The position numbers and the translations under genes are program-made. Positions 10,595 through 23,544 of a DNA stretch of 64,000 bases are shown piece after piece. Source of the DNA: Corbicula japonica (Eukaryota; Mollusca; Bivalvia; Venerida; Cyrenidae); assembly GCA_038501625.1 (NCBI GenBank), contig JAZAYU010000037.1, positions 5,704,001 through 5,768,000 on the forward strand. Reading direction: 5' to 3'. The notes under the pieces are model-generated. The model saw only the letters and a list, made by a program, of their open reading frames with translations. It did not search any database and was not told the DNA's origin. Every line of letters starts with the position of its first letter. The stretch's first letter is position 1.

Positions 10595-13500
10595 ATTCTA
10601 GCAGGTTTTTGGAATGTTAGAGGGTGGAGTGTTGATAAAATGTCAGACAACTTTGTATTACGCAAAAATTGTATTGATTTTTTTAAATTTAGATGTTATT
10701 GGAATAGGTGAAAGCTATTTACTAGAAGATAATGTTATAGATGTTGATGGCTATACATGGTACGGAAATAATAGAAAACATATTCATAGAACTGCATGGC
10801 GGGGCTCAGGAGGAGTTGGTTTTCTAATTAAAAATTCGATTTTGAATGATTTTAATGTTTCAGTTGCTAACGACACTTGTGAGCGTATTCTTTGGTTAAG
10901 AATGGCTCACAAATATGAGAATTACAGTCTCTTTCCATGTGTATGTTACCTGCCGCCTGCAAATTCTTCTAGACAATCAGATGTCAATTTATTTTATGAT
11001 AGTTTACTGCAATCTGTGTATGAGTATCAGAATGACGGTCAAATTTTTATTTGTGGTGACTTAAATAGTTGCTGTGGTAACAATGATGATTTTATCGCTG
11101 GAGTTGATAAAGTGGTTCAGCCGAATGTTGTAGACTTTAAATCAAATTCATATGGTGACCACCTAATCCAGTTTCTTATAGATTGTAATATGTGTATGCT
11201 AAATGGTCGCAACTATTTACATAATGACTTTACTTCAATTCCATCAAAAGGTAGTTCTGTTGTTGATTATTGTATTATTTGTCATTCAAGCCTACAACTT
11301 TTTACAGATTTCAACAGACCTATTGAATAGGATTGGTATTGGAAATAGCATAGCGAGAAACATACCTGATCATTCAGTTATTTCTTGGAAAATTAATGTT
11401 GGTAATGTAATGCAGCCTCATGCTCTTGAATCAAGTGAGACCGCGCCAAGTTTTGATAAATTTAATGTAAAAAGTGTCCCGGGTACTTTTCTATCTGATG
11501 ATAGTGTTTTATCAGAAATTGACGCTGTTATATCCAGTTTTGAACAGGGCATGAGACTGCAATGTGATATTGACACGGCATATAATGAATGGTGTAATAT
11601 TATTCGGCATGAAATGTATGATAAATTGCCTTATAAAACTGTATCTTTTAATACAAAAACTGTTAGAAGTAATAAACAGCAAAAACCTTGGTGGAACCAA
11701 AAACCTTCTGACCTTTTTCAAGTAGTACATGATAATGAATGTAAACGGTTGAAGTGTACAAATAGAGCTCAGAAAGTCACATTAAAGCAAGATTACGTTG
11801 CTACCAGGAAATTGTTTGATAGAGAGGTGAAACGAAGCAAAAGGTTTTATTTGTATAAGACACAAAGTGATATGTTGTTTAATTTACAAAATGACCAAAC
11901 CTTGTTCTGGAAAAATATTGGCAGGGTTAGAATTGTGTCAGATAGTAATAAATCAATTCCGATCCAGGTATTACTTGATGATGGTAGCATTTCTGATGAT
12001 CTCAAGACAGTCCTTAATAAATGGAAAAATGATTTGTGTAAGTTGCTCAACACTGCCTCTGCTGAGCCTAGTTCAGATGCACTGCCTTCAATCACAGTTG
12101 ATTTAAATCTTGATAAAAATATAAGCATTTTCGAAGTTGCAAAAGCTTAAGAAAAGGCTTAATTAAATAAAGCTGCAGGTGTAGACCAAATTCCAACAGA
12201 AGTTTTGAAGAATGATGCGTCTGTACTTGTTTTACACAGTTTATTTAATGTCTGTTTTGAAACTGGAGAGGTACCTACCACTTGGTCTAAGAGCATAATA
12301 AACCCAATACCAAAGTCTGGCAATAAAGACCAAAGGGATCAGATGTGATATCGAGGTATAACATTGGCTTCTACCATGTATAAAATATATAGTAGTATTC
12401 TGAAAGAAAGAATTGTAAAATGGACAGATGATAATGATCTTAATGTTGATGAGCAAAATGGTTTCCGCAAAAAACGCAGTACGGTCGATCATATATCCAG
12501 TCTAACAAATGTTATTGAAACTCGCAAGAAAAGTAAAAATTCTAATTTTTGTGCTTTCATAGATTTCCGGAAAGCGTTCGACTCCGTCGATAGACACCTA
12601 CTTTGGCATAAACTGTCTAATATTGGCATGTCAACCAAAATGCTCTCAGCAGTGAAATCGTTATACTCTGATATATCATGTTGTGTACGTGTAAATGGAT
12701 TTCTAACAGATTGGTTTAATGTTAATACCGGTTTGCGTCAGGGCTGTTCTCTATCAACTATTTTATTCAACATTTTTATCAATGATCTTGCTGTTTTAGT
12801 GAAAGGTTTGCACAAAGGTATTAAAGGTGATGAAGATATTTGTATACTTCTATATGCTGATGATATCGTTTTGATTGCTGAAAATGAAAATGACCTACAA
12901 GCCATGTTAACATTGCTAAATGACTGGTGTACAGCCAACGGCATGTCTGTTAATATAAGTAAAAGTAATATTGTTCACTTTCGGTCAGAATCTGTACAAA
13001 GATCTGAATATGTATTTTACTGTGGACAGTCTGTATTAGAATATGCTAATAGTTATTTGTATCTTGGTATTACATTATCTGAATACCTTGACTTTGGTAT
13101 AACAGCAAAAGTGGTCGCTCAGAGTGCTGGCCGTGCTCTGAAACTCCTCATTGCGAAGTTTAAGAATTGTGGTGGGCTACCGTATGATGTATATACAAAT
13201 TTATACAATGCCTTTGTTGTCCCGGTAATATCATATGGTGCAGCCGTGTGGGGAACCAAGTCTTATTCCTGTATTAATGCAGTTCACCATAGAGCAATGA
13301 GATTTACCTGGGCACGGGCAAATACACTCCAAACTCCGCTGTTCAGGGTGAGATGGGCTGGAAGCCTAATTTACATTAACAGTGGAAAGTAGTCTGTAAT
13401 CATTGGTCAAGGTGTTTATATTATGATGATTCAAGAATAAATAAAAAAAAATTAATTGGTCATTGAGCAAAGGTAATAGTAGATGTAAGAATTGGGCTTA

Positions 13501-14086
13501 CACTGTTACAGAAAAACTTAAGTCATTTAGTCTAGATAGATATGTTTATTTACCATTTTCTTGCAAACAGTTTCTTAAAGATGTATCTGATGTGTTGATG
13601 CATAATCATGTTCAAAATTGGAAAGCTGACTTAGAAAGGGTGACGGCTGTAAATGGTTCAGGTGGCAATAAGCTCAGAACATATAATCTATTTAAGTCTA
13701 CATATAATGTTGAACCGTATTGTAAATTAAACATGTCATTTGGGCACCGGTATGCATTAGCTAAATTCCGATGTGGTGTGGCACCACTTCGGATAGAAAC
13801 TGGGCGCTATGAGAATTTGCCATTAATTGAAAGAAAATGCCCTTTTTGTATGGACAAGGTGGAAACAAAAATGCATGTTGTACTGGAGTGCCCTATGTAT
13901 GTAATAGACAGACAAATATTATTCGAAAAAGCAAATTCTGTCAATGCTAATTTTTATACCTTAAGTACTACTGAGAAGTTTAAGTTGATTTTCACCCACC
14001 CAGATGTAATAAGAACCATAGCAAAAACCTGTTTTAATATTTTAAAATTTAGAAATAATCAACTCTTTAGGAGAAATGGTGGTTGA
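10595..14086 (+). pseudogene. LINE ORF2: APE endonuclease + reverse transcriptase, broken
   Basis: Endonuclease: GFWNVRGW start, GESYL, ICGDLNSCCG (about 11050) and SSVVDYCI (about 11255-11278), matching the GDxN and SxxDY motifs of APE-type nucleases. RT: AAGVDQIPTE (about 12172), YRGITL, NGFRKKRSTVDH, AFIDFRKAFDSVDR (catalytic Asp, about 12556-12597), GLRQGCSLS, and LLYADDIVLI with YADD at 12853-12864. The C-terminus has FRCGVAPLRIETGRYE and KCPFCMDK...HVVLEC. Defects: frameshifts near 10680, 11325 and 13400-13460, and stops at 12148, 12160 and 12346. The longest intact stretches are 11203-12150 and 12364-13392. Confidence 0.93.
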
Positions 14087-14150
14087 TTGTAATATAGATA
14101 TAATATTTAAAAGACTTTTATTGTGTATTAAACTAAAATATTTTTCCTAA

Positions 14151-16458
14151 TCCAACTCCAGATGATTCGTTTTATTATTGGCATGATTGGGGAAACTTGT
14201 CTTATTCTAAAGTGTACTTGTTTCTTAATACTTTTACATGAAAATGAGCTGATTCTTGATTCAATTTCCATCCAGTTTCCTTATATACAAATTCTGGATT
14301 GGGGTTGGCAAAGATATTAATATTTTAAATGTATAAATGTAATTTATCGTAGTGAAATTAATGTCTCTTATAGTTCTATATTAGAACGGCCATTTACAAG
14401 TTATTTTTTATGTAATGTTTTATGTAATGTTTCAATATGTATAGTCTCAATCATTCAGACGCTCTGATTTCGCAAAGGCGATCAGTACGTCTGAAGACAT
14501 TGTTCGTTAAAAAACCAGATACTCCAAAACGAGGCTTGTAATTAGGACATTAGTATGGAACGCCGTTGTTGTCTTGTGAAAATTGTATTTTAGACTGTCG
14601 CCCTGCCAGCTGGAAATCGAAAAGACAATATGATACGGCGACAAGCATTTTTTAACTGTATTATTGCGCCCACAGGCGTGTTCAAGTAAGCTGGGTTCTG
14701 CGGTTACCAGATAAAAAGTTTATACAGACGTTGCAAGCACAATAGTTACCTTATTTCAACCTTAGAAATATTTTAGAATGAAATCATTTCAATAAGAAGA
14801 TCATATTTTTTTCTCTAAATTTGGACCTTTTTGGATCAAAATTACGCTGAAGTGAAAAACTTTGCCCTACAACCATTTTTTTGAATTTCTTAAGATAACT
14901 TCAAAATTCTTTGGCATACCCTAATGGCGACCTTAGAAACATTTTACAGTGAAATCCATTAGATTTTAGATTCCATTTTTTTAAAGTATATAAATTTCCC
15001 AATTACGAAAAGAAAAAGTGTTAAGACAATTTAGAACTGTTAAGAAAAATAAAGCTTGAAAATCCCTAAAATTTTATTTTGCGATCAAACACAAAAACGA
15101 AGCATCGCAAAACAAAAAACGATTAAATGTCCACATGATCAAAATGATACTGACAATATCCAAGATTCTTTTAAAAATTCTAAAATGTAAAGAGAGAATT
15201 CAACATTTTTTTGTCATTCATTTTCGCAACCATGAAATTAAAGGCCAAAACACACTTTTACAAGTAACTCTTAGTGTATACATGTATTAGACAAGATAAT
15301 CTTAGAAAATGTTGTAAGTAACTCATTACTCAGGAATGCATTTAAATTGATGTTTAGTGTTGCTTTGTTTTTGTTTTTAGCTGCAGAATTTAGGGATCTT
15401 TTAGAAAAAACTATTTTTCTTTTCTGTTTTAACTTTTCTTAACGTATAAATAATAAACATACATAAAATGATTTATTTATGCAAAGATTGTCGGAACTGC
15501 AATTTTCCGTAAGAGAGATTTTGATATTCTTCCCTTTTATCAATCACCGTACAATGACAACTGTCATACCATACAACGTGACAGTCTAAAACCATTATCA
15601 AGAAGAGGCAGCAACGACGTACCATATATTTGCATTCATTTATGTAAAATGGGGTAGGCAAGTACTTCAACGTCCTTTGTTTATAAACCATATACCTGAT
15701 TTTGTAGCTTGATATCACATTACCTAAATTTCACTTTGCCTAGTGTGGGAGAAATACGGTTAAAGCACTGTTAACAAATTTCATCAGAAATCGCGATTGA
15801 TTTTGGATTTGTTTACCCTACAAAAGCGCCACATGTCGGTCAGACTTTTTATATAGCGATGTCTCTAGACGTTCGTCAGAGCAGTGTGACACTGATCAAT
15901 GACAGAACGTCTAGATGATCTAGACTACAATATGTAATGTTTTTTGTAAATGGATGAGACATTAATAAACTATTAAAACTTAAAACTATGTTAAAATTTA
16001 TAGAATTAATAAGTACAGAAAACAAAAATGACTTACGTAATATAGGATACTTGGCTGGAAAGATTTTGAGAGCTATTAACTTATTCTGACACGTTTAAGA
16101 ACTTACCTTATTATTGAGATAATATGTAAATAGTAACTGAGTTAAATTTTAACAGATTTAAAACATAGAAATCCTTGAACATGTCTAGACTTTCTTTAGA
16201 AAGTCTACTGTCCTACAGCTATACTATTGATATTGTTGTCCTACAGCTACACTATTGATATTGTTAAGGCAAATATAATTCTGTATACTATTATTTGTGA
16301 TTTCTATGCATTTACATGTTTTATGCACTAAACTCATTTGCTTACTTAACCTATATTATCTGGCGTTAGCCATTTCCTATGTATATGTTAAGACGTGAGC
16401 TAGTAAAGGTACACTGTTAACCTATATGTCGCCATGACCATAACTGCATGTTTATCTA
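14151..16458. other. No gene recognised
   Basis: AT-rich sequence with short open frames only. A 15-bp-arm hairpin built on TCTAGACGTTC lies at 15863-15916 (TCTAGACGTTCGTCA against TGACAGAACGTCTAGA). A direct repeat of about 37 bp (CCTACAGCTACACTATTGATATTGTT type) occurs at 16212-16263. The rest shows nothing I can name. Confidence 0.5.
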
Positions 16459-17477
16459 TACTCGGCAAAAAAAGTTCTGCACACTTGGACATTTTATAAA
16501 ATATCGTTTTCATTTCAACAAATACAGCAAAATGATACATATTAAATAAAACAACAATTCAAAGTTAACAATGTAAAACAATCGGAAATAAAATCCGATT
16601 AGTACTTTATAAGCAAATCATGTTTAAAGTCACCGGGGGTTACTACACAAAAGTTGCAAAAATCACTAAACTAATAGTGATTTTATACACCCCGATGAAA
16701 TCGGCATTTTACCAAGCATTGTCTTATAGAATTCTCTAGCCGACGAATTTTCAATTGTGGAATTAGATTCCATTCATAAACAAGAATAACAGGTAGATCA
16801 ACTAGCTGGCCAACGGCGCCTGCTCTATCTTCTTTAGAAAGACGTCTAGGTTGCCATGACGGTCAAATTAACAATGAAAACCGTCCATAGTGACCGTGAG
16901 AAATAAATTAATTTGAGTTAGAAACAATTCAGTTATGTTTTGTTCCAATCAGATTGAATGTTGATTGCATTTATTGGATGTCCTTATACACCTTATCAAA
17001 AGGATTCCACGACTCATAAATACAGAATTGAAACTAACTGCATCGAGTCATAACAATTGGAACTGTTATGACATACCTTTAGATCAGTGAGTGAGACAAT
17101 GTGATAATTTAATTAATAAATACTAAAGTTTGAGTGTTATTCTGGAAATGGCTTGGTATCAACTATTGATTACATTTACTTCCTGTTGCTAGCATCATAA
17201 TGCATGCCTATAATTGCTAGAAAACAGACAACACTGACTGCATAGATTTCACACCTCTACCTTGTTACAGCAAATTTTGCAACTTTTGACTGTTGACCCC
17301 TGTCATACTCAAACTGATATTTCTCAGTTATTTACCAAGCGATTTTAATTCCGTTTTCGCCTTTAGCTTTGCAAACAATTAATCTTGATATAAATGTAAG
17401 TCTTTATACCAGTTATTTGCTATATTTTGCAATTTACGCAAAAGAACACTTGTGTGCAGAACTTTTTTTGTTGGGTA
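16459..17477 (-). mobile_element. Tc1/mariner-like element, internally decayed
   Basis: Ends are inverted repeats of about 26 bp: TACTCGGCAAAAAAAGTTCT on the left and the complement of TACCCAACAAAAAAAGTTCT on the right, both continuing GCACAC. Each end is flanked by a TA dinucleotide (16457-16458 and 17478-17479), the target duplication of the Tc1/mariner superfamily. On the minus strand near 16855-16800 a frame reads PRRLSKEDRAGAVGQLVD, which resembles the first helix-turn-helix of Tc1-type transposases. No DDE catalytic domain remains, and the 1019-bp length is short for an autonomous copy, so it is probably an internally deleted relic. Confidence 0.75.
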
Positions 17478-17894
17478 TATTTGTAAATGCTATTGCTGTT
17501 CTTTGTATGAACCTTAGCGCATGAATAAAAGTTGAAAGGTGAAAGATAATTTGGTCTATTCAGTTTTAAACTATTAGCGCTGTGGTATGGGGGAATTACG
17601 AATCAATTGTTATGATTGATATTATATATCTATAGGAAATTATGTATCGTTAAGATCCGATATTGACTAGTTTTTGATGTCATACAAACGTTGAATGAAT
17701 AAATTTTATGTTTGATGTTATTCCTGTGGTAACATATTTCGCGCACATTTTGTTTTTCAACGAATATTAATGGGCTATATGGTGAAATCGATCGCTTTCC
17801 AATGAAAATACAGAGAAAACTCATTGTGATAAAATATTGGTTAAAACTCGTTAAGTAAAATAATACGTTAACAAAGAGTATTTATGAAATTCTA

Positions 17895-18135
17895 CACTGT
17901 AAAAAGTTACCGTTACATTTTACGGGAAAAGTCCCGGCAGCTGGTTTCCAGGACAGTTCCGTAAAGTTACTGATTCCCTGTAACAGTGTTTTCCCGTATC
18001 TTTACTAATTGACCGTATTTTTTACAGGAAAACACTGTTACAGGACACCAGTAACTTTACGGAACTGTCCTGGAAACCAGCTGCCGGGACTTTTCCCGTG
18101 AATTTTAAAATACCGTAAAATTGTATTCTTCGCTG
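17895..18135. repeat. Foldback element with near-perfect 48-bp inner arms
   Basis: The stretch 17922-17969 (starting GGGAAAAGTCCCGGCAGCTG) is repeated in perfect inverted form at about 18053-18100, and further inverted matches (TAACAGTGTTTTCC and GGAAAACACTGTTA) lie inside. Outer ends are diverged ACTGTAAAAA / TACCGTAAAA motifs, also seen at 21560-21580. A non-autonomous, MITE-like foldback is the simplest reading. Confidence 0.82.
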
Positions 18136-20603
18136 TTAATGTCAAATACCCATAAATTTATCCAATACAAGTAACACTTGCATTTAAAGGCATTTTTTTT
18201 GCTATAACAAAGCTACCGTTTTGCAAATGATCAATTAAATTACCATGTGATGACTGCTGTTTCAGCCAAGGAGTCTTGTTTAATATATGCTTATAAATAT
18301 TAACATAAAAAGAGTAAAAAGTAAAGAACAATGTCACCTTAACATTTATTTGCATTTGATATTATTATTATCTTAACTTGTTAGAACTGAACTGTTTACT
18401 CTATTCAAAATAACAATAACAGACAATAAACAAAATAAAAAAAAATGATGGTGACCTCCAATAACTTTGAACTGTTCCGGGTTGACATAGGTTTTGTCTT
18501 TAACAGAGCTTGCTGTTACAGAAAAATACAATCTGGTGCGTGTAAAACACATGCTCTTTTAGCTCTTAACGCCCCATTGAACAAGAAAAGTATAATTTTA
18601 CGTGTGTTGCTTCTATAAATTATTTCTAAGATGAATTGCTTTTTTTCTCAAAATTGTTCACGAATGTTAGGCCAAATACATGTATTTCAAACAACGTTCT
18701 CAAAGGAACAGCACTCTGTAATTTCAAAAAACACTCAATGTAGTTTTACTGTTTAACAACAAAACCAGCACTTTACGAATAATACTTCTTAAAACTGATT
18801 TCATAAGTGTCTTTTTGTCATGTTGTTTCTGAATTGAACAAAGGCATCAGATACATTCATATTTGTAACAAAAAGTAAAAAAAAGGAATTGTATGAATCT
18901 CTGAATGTACCTCATGTATAACCTAGACATGTAACAAACACAAAAAAACATGAAAAAAACAACAAAGTTATTGTAGTTAACATTGACTAGCAGACAAATA
19001 AATCAACGCATCTATGAAACTTGTCCTATATTTTGTGGCAAATGAAATCCCGAAAACAGCCCGAAATCAAACAATTTACCGAATACTAAATAGCTGCTTC
19101 TTGATTATATAAACAGTCTAACTAGAACACTATACAGTGGGTATTTTCCTTCTATCATTTCTAAGCATGCATTCAAAAGTAGTAAAAAACATTAAAATCG
19201 AATCATATAAAGTTTTTATGTTCTTAAAATGTACTTGGTGACAATTTTCACACGTATAAAGCATAAAAAGATTGGCTTTGAAGGATAAATTAAAACATAA
19301 ACCTTGGTAGAACATACAGTTACAAGTGCACCCTATAAATCATGAAACATGTCGTTCTGGTTTAAATTAAACAAGTCAATGAAAAAATTCTTAAACAAAA
19401 AATAATATACCCTTTTGTGGAATGACAAGATATTTTTATTATGCAGTATAAAACAGTTGGCACATATTTTACTACATGTTTGAATAAATCTGAATTGTTA
19501 TTTTGACCATTCTTGTTTTGCCCATCTCGCGACTTCCGGCCACCATCCTGGTTCCAAGACTCAGACAGCCACTAGGTAATACTAAGTTCCAAATTCTTTC
19601 GACTACTTGACTGCGTTGCTGCATTCATATGTTGACAACCTGCATATATATATATAAAGATAAGTAAACATATAGTCACATATTATTAAATTATATACAA
19701 ATACAGCTGTTTCTAAGGAATTCCATTCATGGCACAAGGCGTATGTATTAGCCTGGCAGTTTTGGGTTAATGAGTTTGGTTTAAAATGTAAACTTAAAGT
19801 AAGTTTTGATGATAAACAAACAATTTGTTACCATTAAGCAAAGCAAAACATGGGTACATTCATAGTATACCACAAAATAAAAATGCTACATTGTAACACA
19901 TGGAATAATAGTCTGCTAAGAACAAAAGATTTTGTTAAAAGATTGTTGCATTTTCTTCTTCTGACAATTTTTAATAAAGTCTTACTGCGAGATAAACAGC
20001 TTAAGTTTTACACCCATGCTGAACGAATGACATGGGTGCTATACTTTCAAATTTGAAAACTGATAAAAAGTGACCAATAGTATTTTGCTACAAGAGGATT
20101 CTACTTTGCAAACAGATTTGACAAACAACACAGGTATACTAGTCGAACCAGCTGATAAAATTTAGACTAACCAAACATTAGAATAACTTCTAGAACAGTC
20201 CTAGATTTATATAAAAAAAACAACAAATGAAACCACGGTTTCCGGAGTTTAAATACTTACAATAGAGAACATTGGTCAAGCTCAAGCGCAAGTCTTCAAA
20301 CTTGTTTTCCCTTCCGTTCCCTTGAAATTGTCAAGCCGAGCAACAAAGGTTTCCAGAACTGCTATGAGGCAAGGGGATACTGAGTCTGTTTCATGGACAT
20401 TTCTTCCATCAAACTCCGAGTCTAACAGATATTTTACCTGCTAATTAAATTTATGGTTTAAAACACATAAAGTCAATAAAATTAATGGTTATTTTTTATA
20501 AAGACCTTTGCATTTATTAAAAATTACAAAACATGCTGCATAAAATTAATTTTCAATCACCCAAGTTTCAATTTTACCCACAGAAATTACTAAGTTTGAA
20601 ATC
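18136..20603. other. No gene recognised
   Basis: AT-rich DNA with short open frames on both strands and no motif I can name. A short TATATATATATA run lies near 19648. No splice-consistent exon chain was found. Confidence 0.5.
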
Positions 20604-20846
20604 AGCAACCAGACTTCCCGAAAGTTGCCAGACCGAAGGACCTGTCTGGTAAAATTTCAGCTGGTCAGACATGTTTTCTAATGTTATCTGACCGAATGTC
20701 AGACACAAATTTGAACTTATAATACTTTATTATACCTTTTTAAAATGTTTCGGTCTGACAGAATTTGTTTCGGTCAGACAGTTTTTCACATCTTGTCTGA
20801 CCAAATGTCTGACACTTTTTTTCAACTTTCGGGAAGTCTGAGCAAC
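20604..20846. mobile_element. MITE with 18-bp terminal inverted repeats and 6-bp target duplication
   Basis: The element 20610-20840 (231 bp) begins CAGACTTCCCGAAAGTTG and ends CAACTTTCGGGAAGTCTG, a perfect 18-bp inverted repeat. AGCAAC occurs immediately outside both ends (20604-20609 and 20841-20846). The interior repeats GGTCAGACA / GTCTGACC motifs in both orientations. No coding capacity. The superfamily cannot be assigned from TIR and 6-bp duplication alone. Confidence 0.88.
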
Positions 20847-21219
20847 TTTTTTCATGCAAACAATAAGCTCGCGAAAACATATGACAATCCTGAAATTGAT
20901 CTAAGATTTCAAAAATAACGTCGAAATAAAATAACTTAATGTTAAATATGGATACCAGATTATTGTTTCTTTTGATAATTACTCACCCAAAAACTTATTT
21001 ATGCCGTAATTGATGATATTTGTCGATTGTTTAATAACGAATATCAATCGCTCAACTTTCGCTGTTTTTCAAGTGCCGCGAGACTTTTTTCCGCAAATTT
21101 TATTTATTTAATATTTTTTAATAAATGACAACAAACGGCACCAATTCTTTTCTACATGTTTTAATCTAAGCCCAGAATACAAATATAAAAGAAATAAGAA
21201 AAAAAACAAACTATTTTAT

Positions 21220-21580
21220 TCAGAAATCACGATCGTGATGTTCCGTATCCAGTCGGCCCTTTTCGGACACTGTATGGTATACGGGCCCCATATGGGTCCC
21301 GTATGGGCAGTTTGCCCAGATACAACCCATATTGGGCCCATTTGGGCTTGCGTGCTGGGGTAATTTTAATTAATAGAAATAAAAAAATCTGGGTAAATGT
21401 TTTATAAAGGTATCGTATACGTGCAAAGATATTATTTTGTTTGAAAAACAGGGGTCTGACCGTAAACAAATGCACAAGAGAAACGGTTATTACGCGTAAC
21501 GTTTAGGTACGGGTATGGTCCGTTACAAATACGGCGTAAAATATAATTAAAATTACGGTAAATTTTTACAGTGTACAAAG
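21220..21580. repeat. GC-rich GGGCCCATATGGG-type repeat in an AT-rich flank
   Basis: Between 21250 and 21360 there are repeated ATGGG/CCCAT words (ACGGGCCCCATATGGGTCCC, AACCCATATTGGGCCC) in alternating orientation, unlike the surrounding AT-rich DNA. The right side ends with TTACGGTAAATTTTTACAG, matching the end of the 17895-18135 foldback. Probably part of a non-autonomous DNA element; borders are uncertain. Confidence 0.45.
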
Positions 21581-21589
21581 AGATGCTGA

Positions 21590-22345
21590 TAATAGCATTA
21601 CTTATGACGGAATGAATTGGGCATTTCAAATAAAGAACATTCTAGAAGAAAATGGATAAGGTTACCTATGGCAAAGCCAAAATTTATATGAAACTGATTT
21701 TTTTATTCATTAAACAAAGCAACAAAGCATTATTGACAAATCTGGTACTCGAACATTAATAATTAGAGAAGACTTGTTACTAACAGCGTATACAAACTTG
21801 ACATGGTATTTGAAAAATATCTTAATACCATAAAAATCAATAAATACAGAATCGTACCCTCAAAATTTCGGTTATCTTCACACGACTTCGCAATTGAGAC
21901 AGATAGATATACAATTATTCGTAAAGAATATAGAAAATGTAATCAGTGTAATAACTTGTTTGAAGACGAATACCATTTTTATTAGTTTGTCTAAATATAG
22001 ACATTTGAGGCAAAATTCTTCAAACCATTTTATCGCCACTGGCAAAATCTCTATAAATCAAGGAAAACAATAGAAAATCTATCTAAATATATTAAACTAC
22101 GAAACAACGAAATAACAAATTAATGTATTTAGTATGTAAAACTTCTCTGGAAAACTTGCGCGTTTATTTATTTATTTATTTAATTGTCTATTTACCATAT
22201 CATTTATTCATCATATCATCTATATTTGTTAACTTTCTCTACAACATTTAGATTGTATTCCTCGCCATTTTTGATGAATATTGTATGTTGTCTGTATAAA
22301 GGCTATAAATGTGCCAAAGCCATTTAATGCTTAATAAACTTTATG
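21590..22345 (+). pseudogene. LINE 3'-end fragment
   Basis: The frame at 21803-21985 reads KFRLSSHDFAIETDRY followed by RKCNQCNNLFEDEYHF, the post-RT block with its Cys/His motif as in the other LINEs here, then stops where the family continues. Upstream 21590-21800 contains related but broken frames. The 3' part (22100-22345) is AT-rich and ends near AATAAACTTTATG. A 5'-truncated, decayed copy. Confidence 0.72.
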
Positions 22346-22363
22346 TTAGGTTAAGAATTTCTT

Positions 22364-22815
22364 AACGTTGGCTTATGAATGGAAGCCTATGCTTTTACCA
22401 GAGTGTACAATTTGCTAGCGTTTTCGTTATGCCCACTGTCATAATCACAGTATATGAAAAACATTATTCAAATCGGATTTTGTAAAGATATGGACTAATT
22501 TTTTTGGAAATAACTTAAATGCCTTTCTCCTTTCTCCTGGAAAGTTTGTGCATTGCACCACCCTAGGAGCACGTTTGGAACCCCTTATTGAACACTCGTC
22601 ATGTAGCCACTTCTGGGCCCAGTTTCATTTGCAAAGGTTTTGGCTAACACAATTCAGTGACTGAGAGAGAGAAAAATCACTTATTATAACATAGGTTGTC
22701 ACTCTGTCACTCACCAACATTCAACATCAGTTGTCACTTAGGCTTGCACGGGATTTATGATCCATAATAGACAGATATATTGAGACATAAGGGGGACCTG
22801 GTTTTAGCAAAACAT

Positions 22816-22848
<33 letters not shown>

Positions 22849-22849
22849 T

Positions 22850-22881
<32 letters not shown>

Positions 22882-23139
22882 AATCATCATCATCAACAAC
22901 AACAACAACAACAGCAGCAGCAACAACAAAAACCTATAGACCGTAACGTTGAAAAAAATCAATTTTTCCAGATTTCATACACATAACTTGAATAAATCAT
23001 CTATTAAATGGTTGCAGGGTAAAGCCATCTGATATCTTACTACCGTCATTTTAAAACAAAACCGAAAAAACAAAACAAATTATGCACATGCTTGATCAGA
23101 AAGTGATATCAGGTGCCGGGGGCAGATATTGCCAGTTTT
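22364..23139. repeat. Repeat unit 1 of a local duplication
   Basis: Related throughout to 23545-24600: both begin AATTTCTTAACGTTGG, share the blocks CTTTCTCCTGGAAAGTTTGTG, TTTGCAAAGGTTTTGGCTAACACA and CCATAATAGACAGATATAT, carry CAA-type microsatellites at the same place, and end near GGTGCCGG. No protein is evident; the poly-Gln/poly-His frame across the microsatellite is a by-product. Confidence 0.8.
22815..22932. repeat. (CAA)n(CAT)n(CAA)n microsatellite
   Basis: Runs of CAA, then CAT, then CAA/CAG triplets without a break. Read on the + strand they would give Gln-His-Gln tracts, but the surrounding frame has no gene features. Confidence 0.95.
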
Positions 23140-23440
23140 GATATTCGTTTTGTTTGGTCAGAAATAACAAAGTGAAAATAAAAGCGTAGATCCTGATGTG
23201 ACTCCATTGATGTGCCGGCTGATCTGGATATAAACTGTTTTTGCCATGCGATAAAAAAATTATTTAAGGACTTAGGTAAAATGGAACTTTCACGGACGAA
23301 CTCTTGTTTCTCCACCTAAGGTTAGATTGTCACACAGGTTTTCCCCTGAGTCAGGTATCTACCCACCCAGATAAACAAACTGCATCATTCGCTTTCTAAA
23401 ATATTCTCCCAGTACATGTTTATGAGCCATAAATTACAGA
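23110..23440. repeat. Solo copy of the inner arm of the 6.4-8.1 kb inverted repeat
   Basis: Blocks such as GATCCTGATGTGACTCCATT, TTTGCCATGCGATAAAA, AAAATGGAACTTTC, GAGTCAGGTAT and AAAATATTCTCCCAGTACAT match 6720-6940 directly and 7430-7660 in inverse. It sits between the two units of the local duplication. Confidence 0.75.
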
Positions 23441-23544
23441 AATATATTTTCTTTGTAGTGAGCTGGCAGAAAGTATTAATCTTTTGAAAAGATACACCAA
23501 AATGATTGCCGTTGTAATTAAAAGAAGACATGATGGGAATCTCG

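Larger units (their letters stand above)
10343..14150 (+). mobile_element. Nearly full-length LINE (ORF1 tail, endonuclease, RT), inactivated
   Basis: The element runs from the end of ORF1 through a complete but broken ORF2. The 5' part of ORF1 and any 5' UTR are missing, and it abuts the preceding LINE relic at about 10343. The 3' UTR limit is uncertain and could extend to about 14430, where TTATGTAA repeats occur. No target-site duplication was found by eye. Domain order (APE-type endonuclease, RT, C-terminal Cys/His motif) is that of Jockey-superfamily LINEs (CR1/L2/Jockey-like). Confidence 0.87.

Noticed and set aside
22780..22986. ORF with poly-Gln and poly-His tracts
   Set aside because: It only translates the CAA/CAT microsatellite inside a duplicated repeat; the sister unit does not keep the frame.
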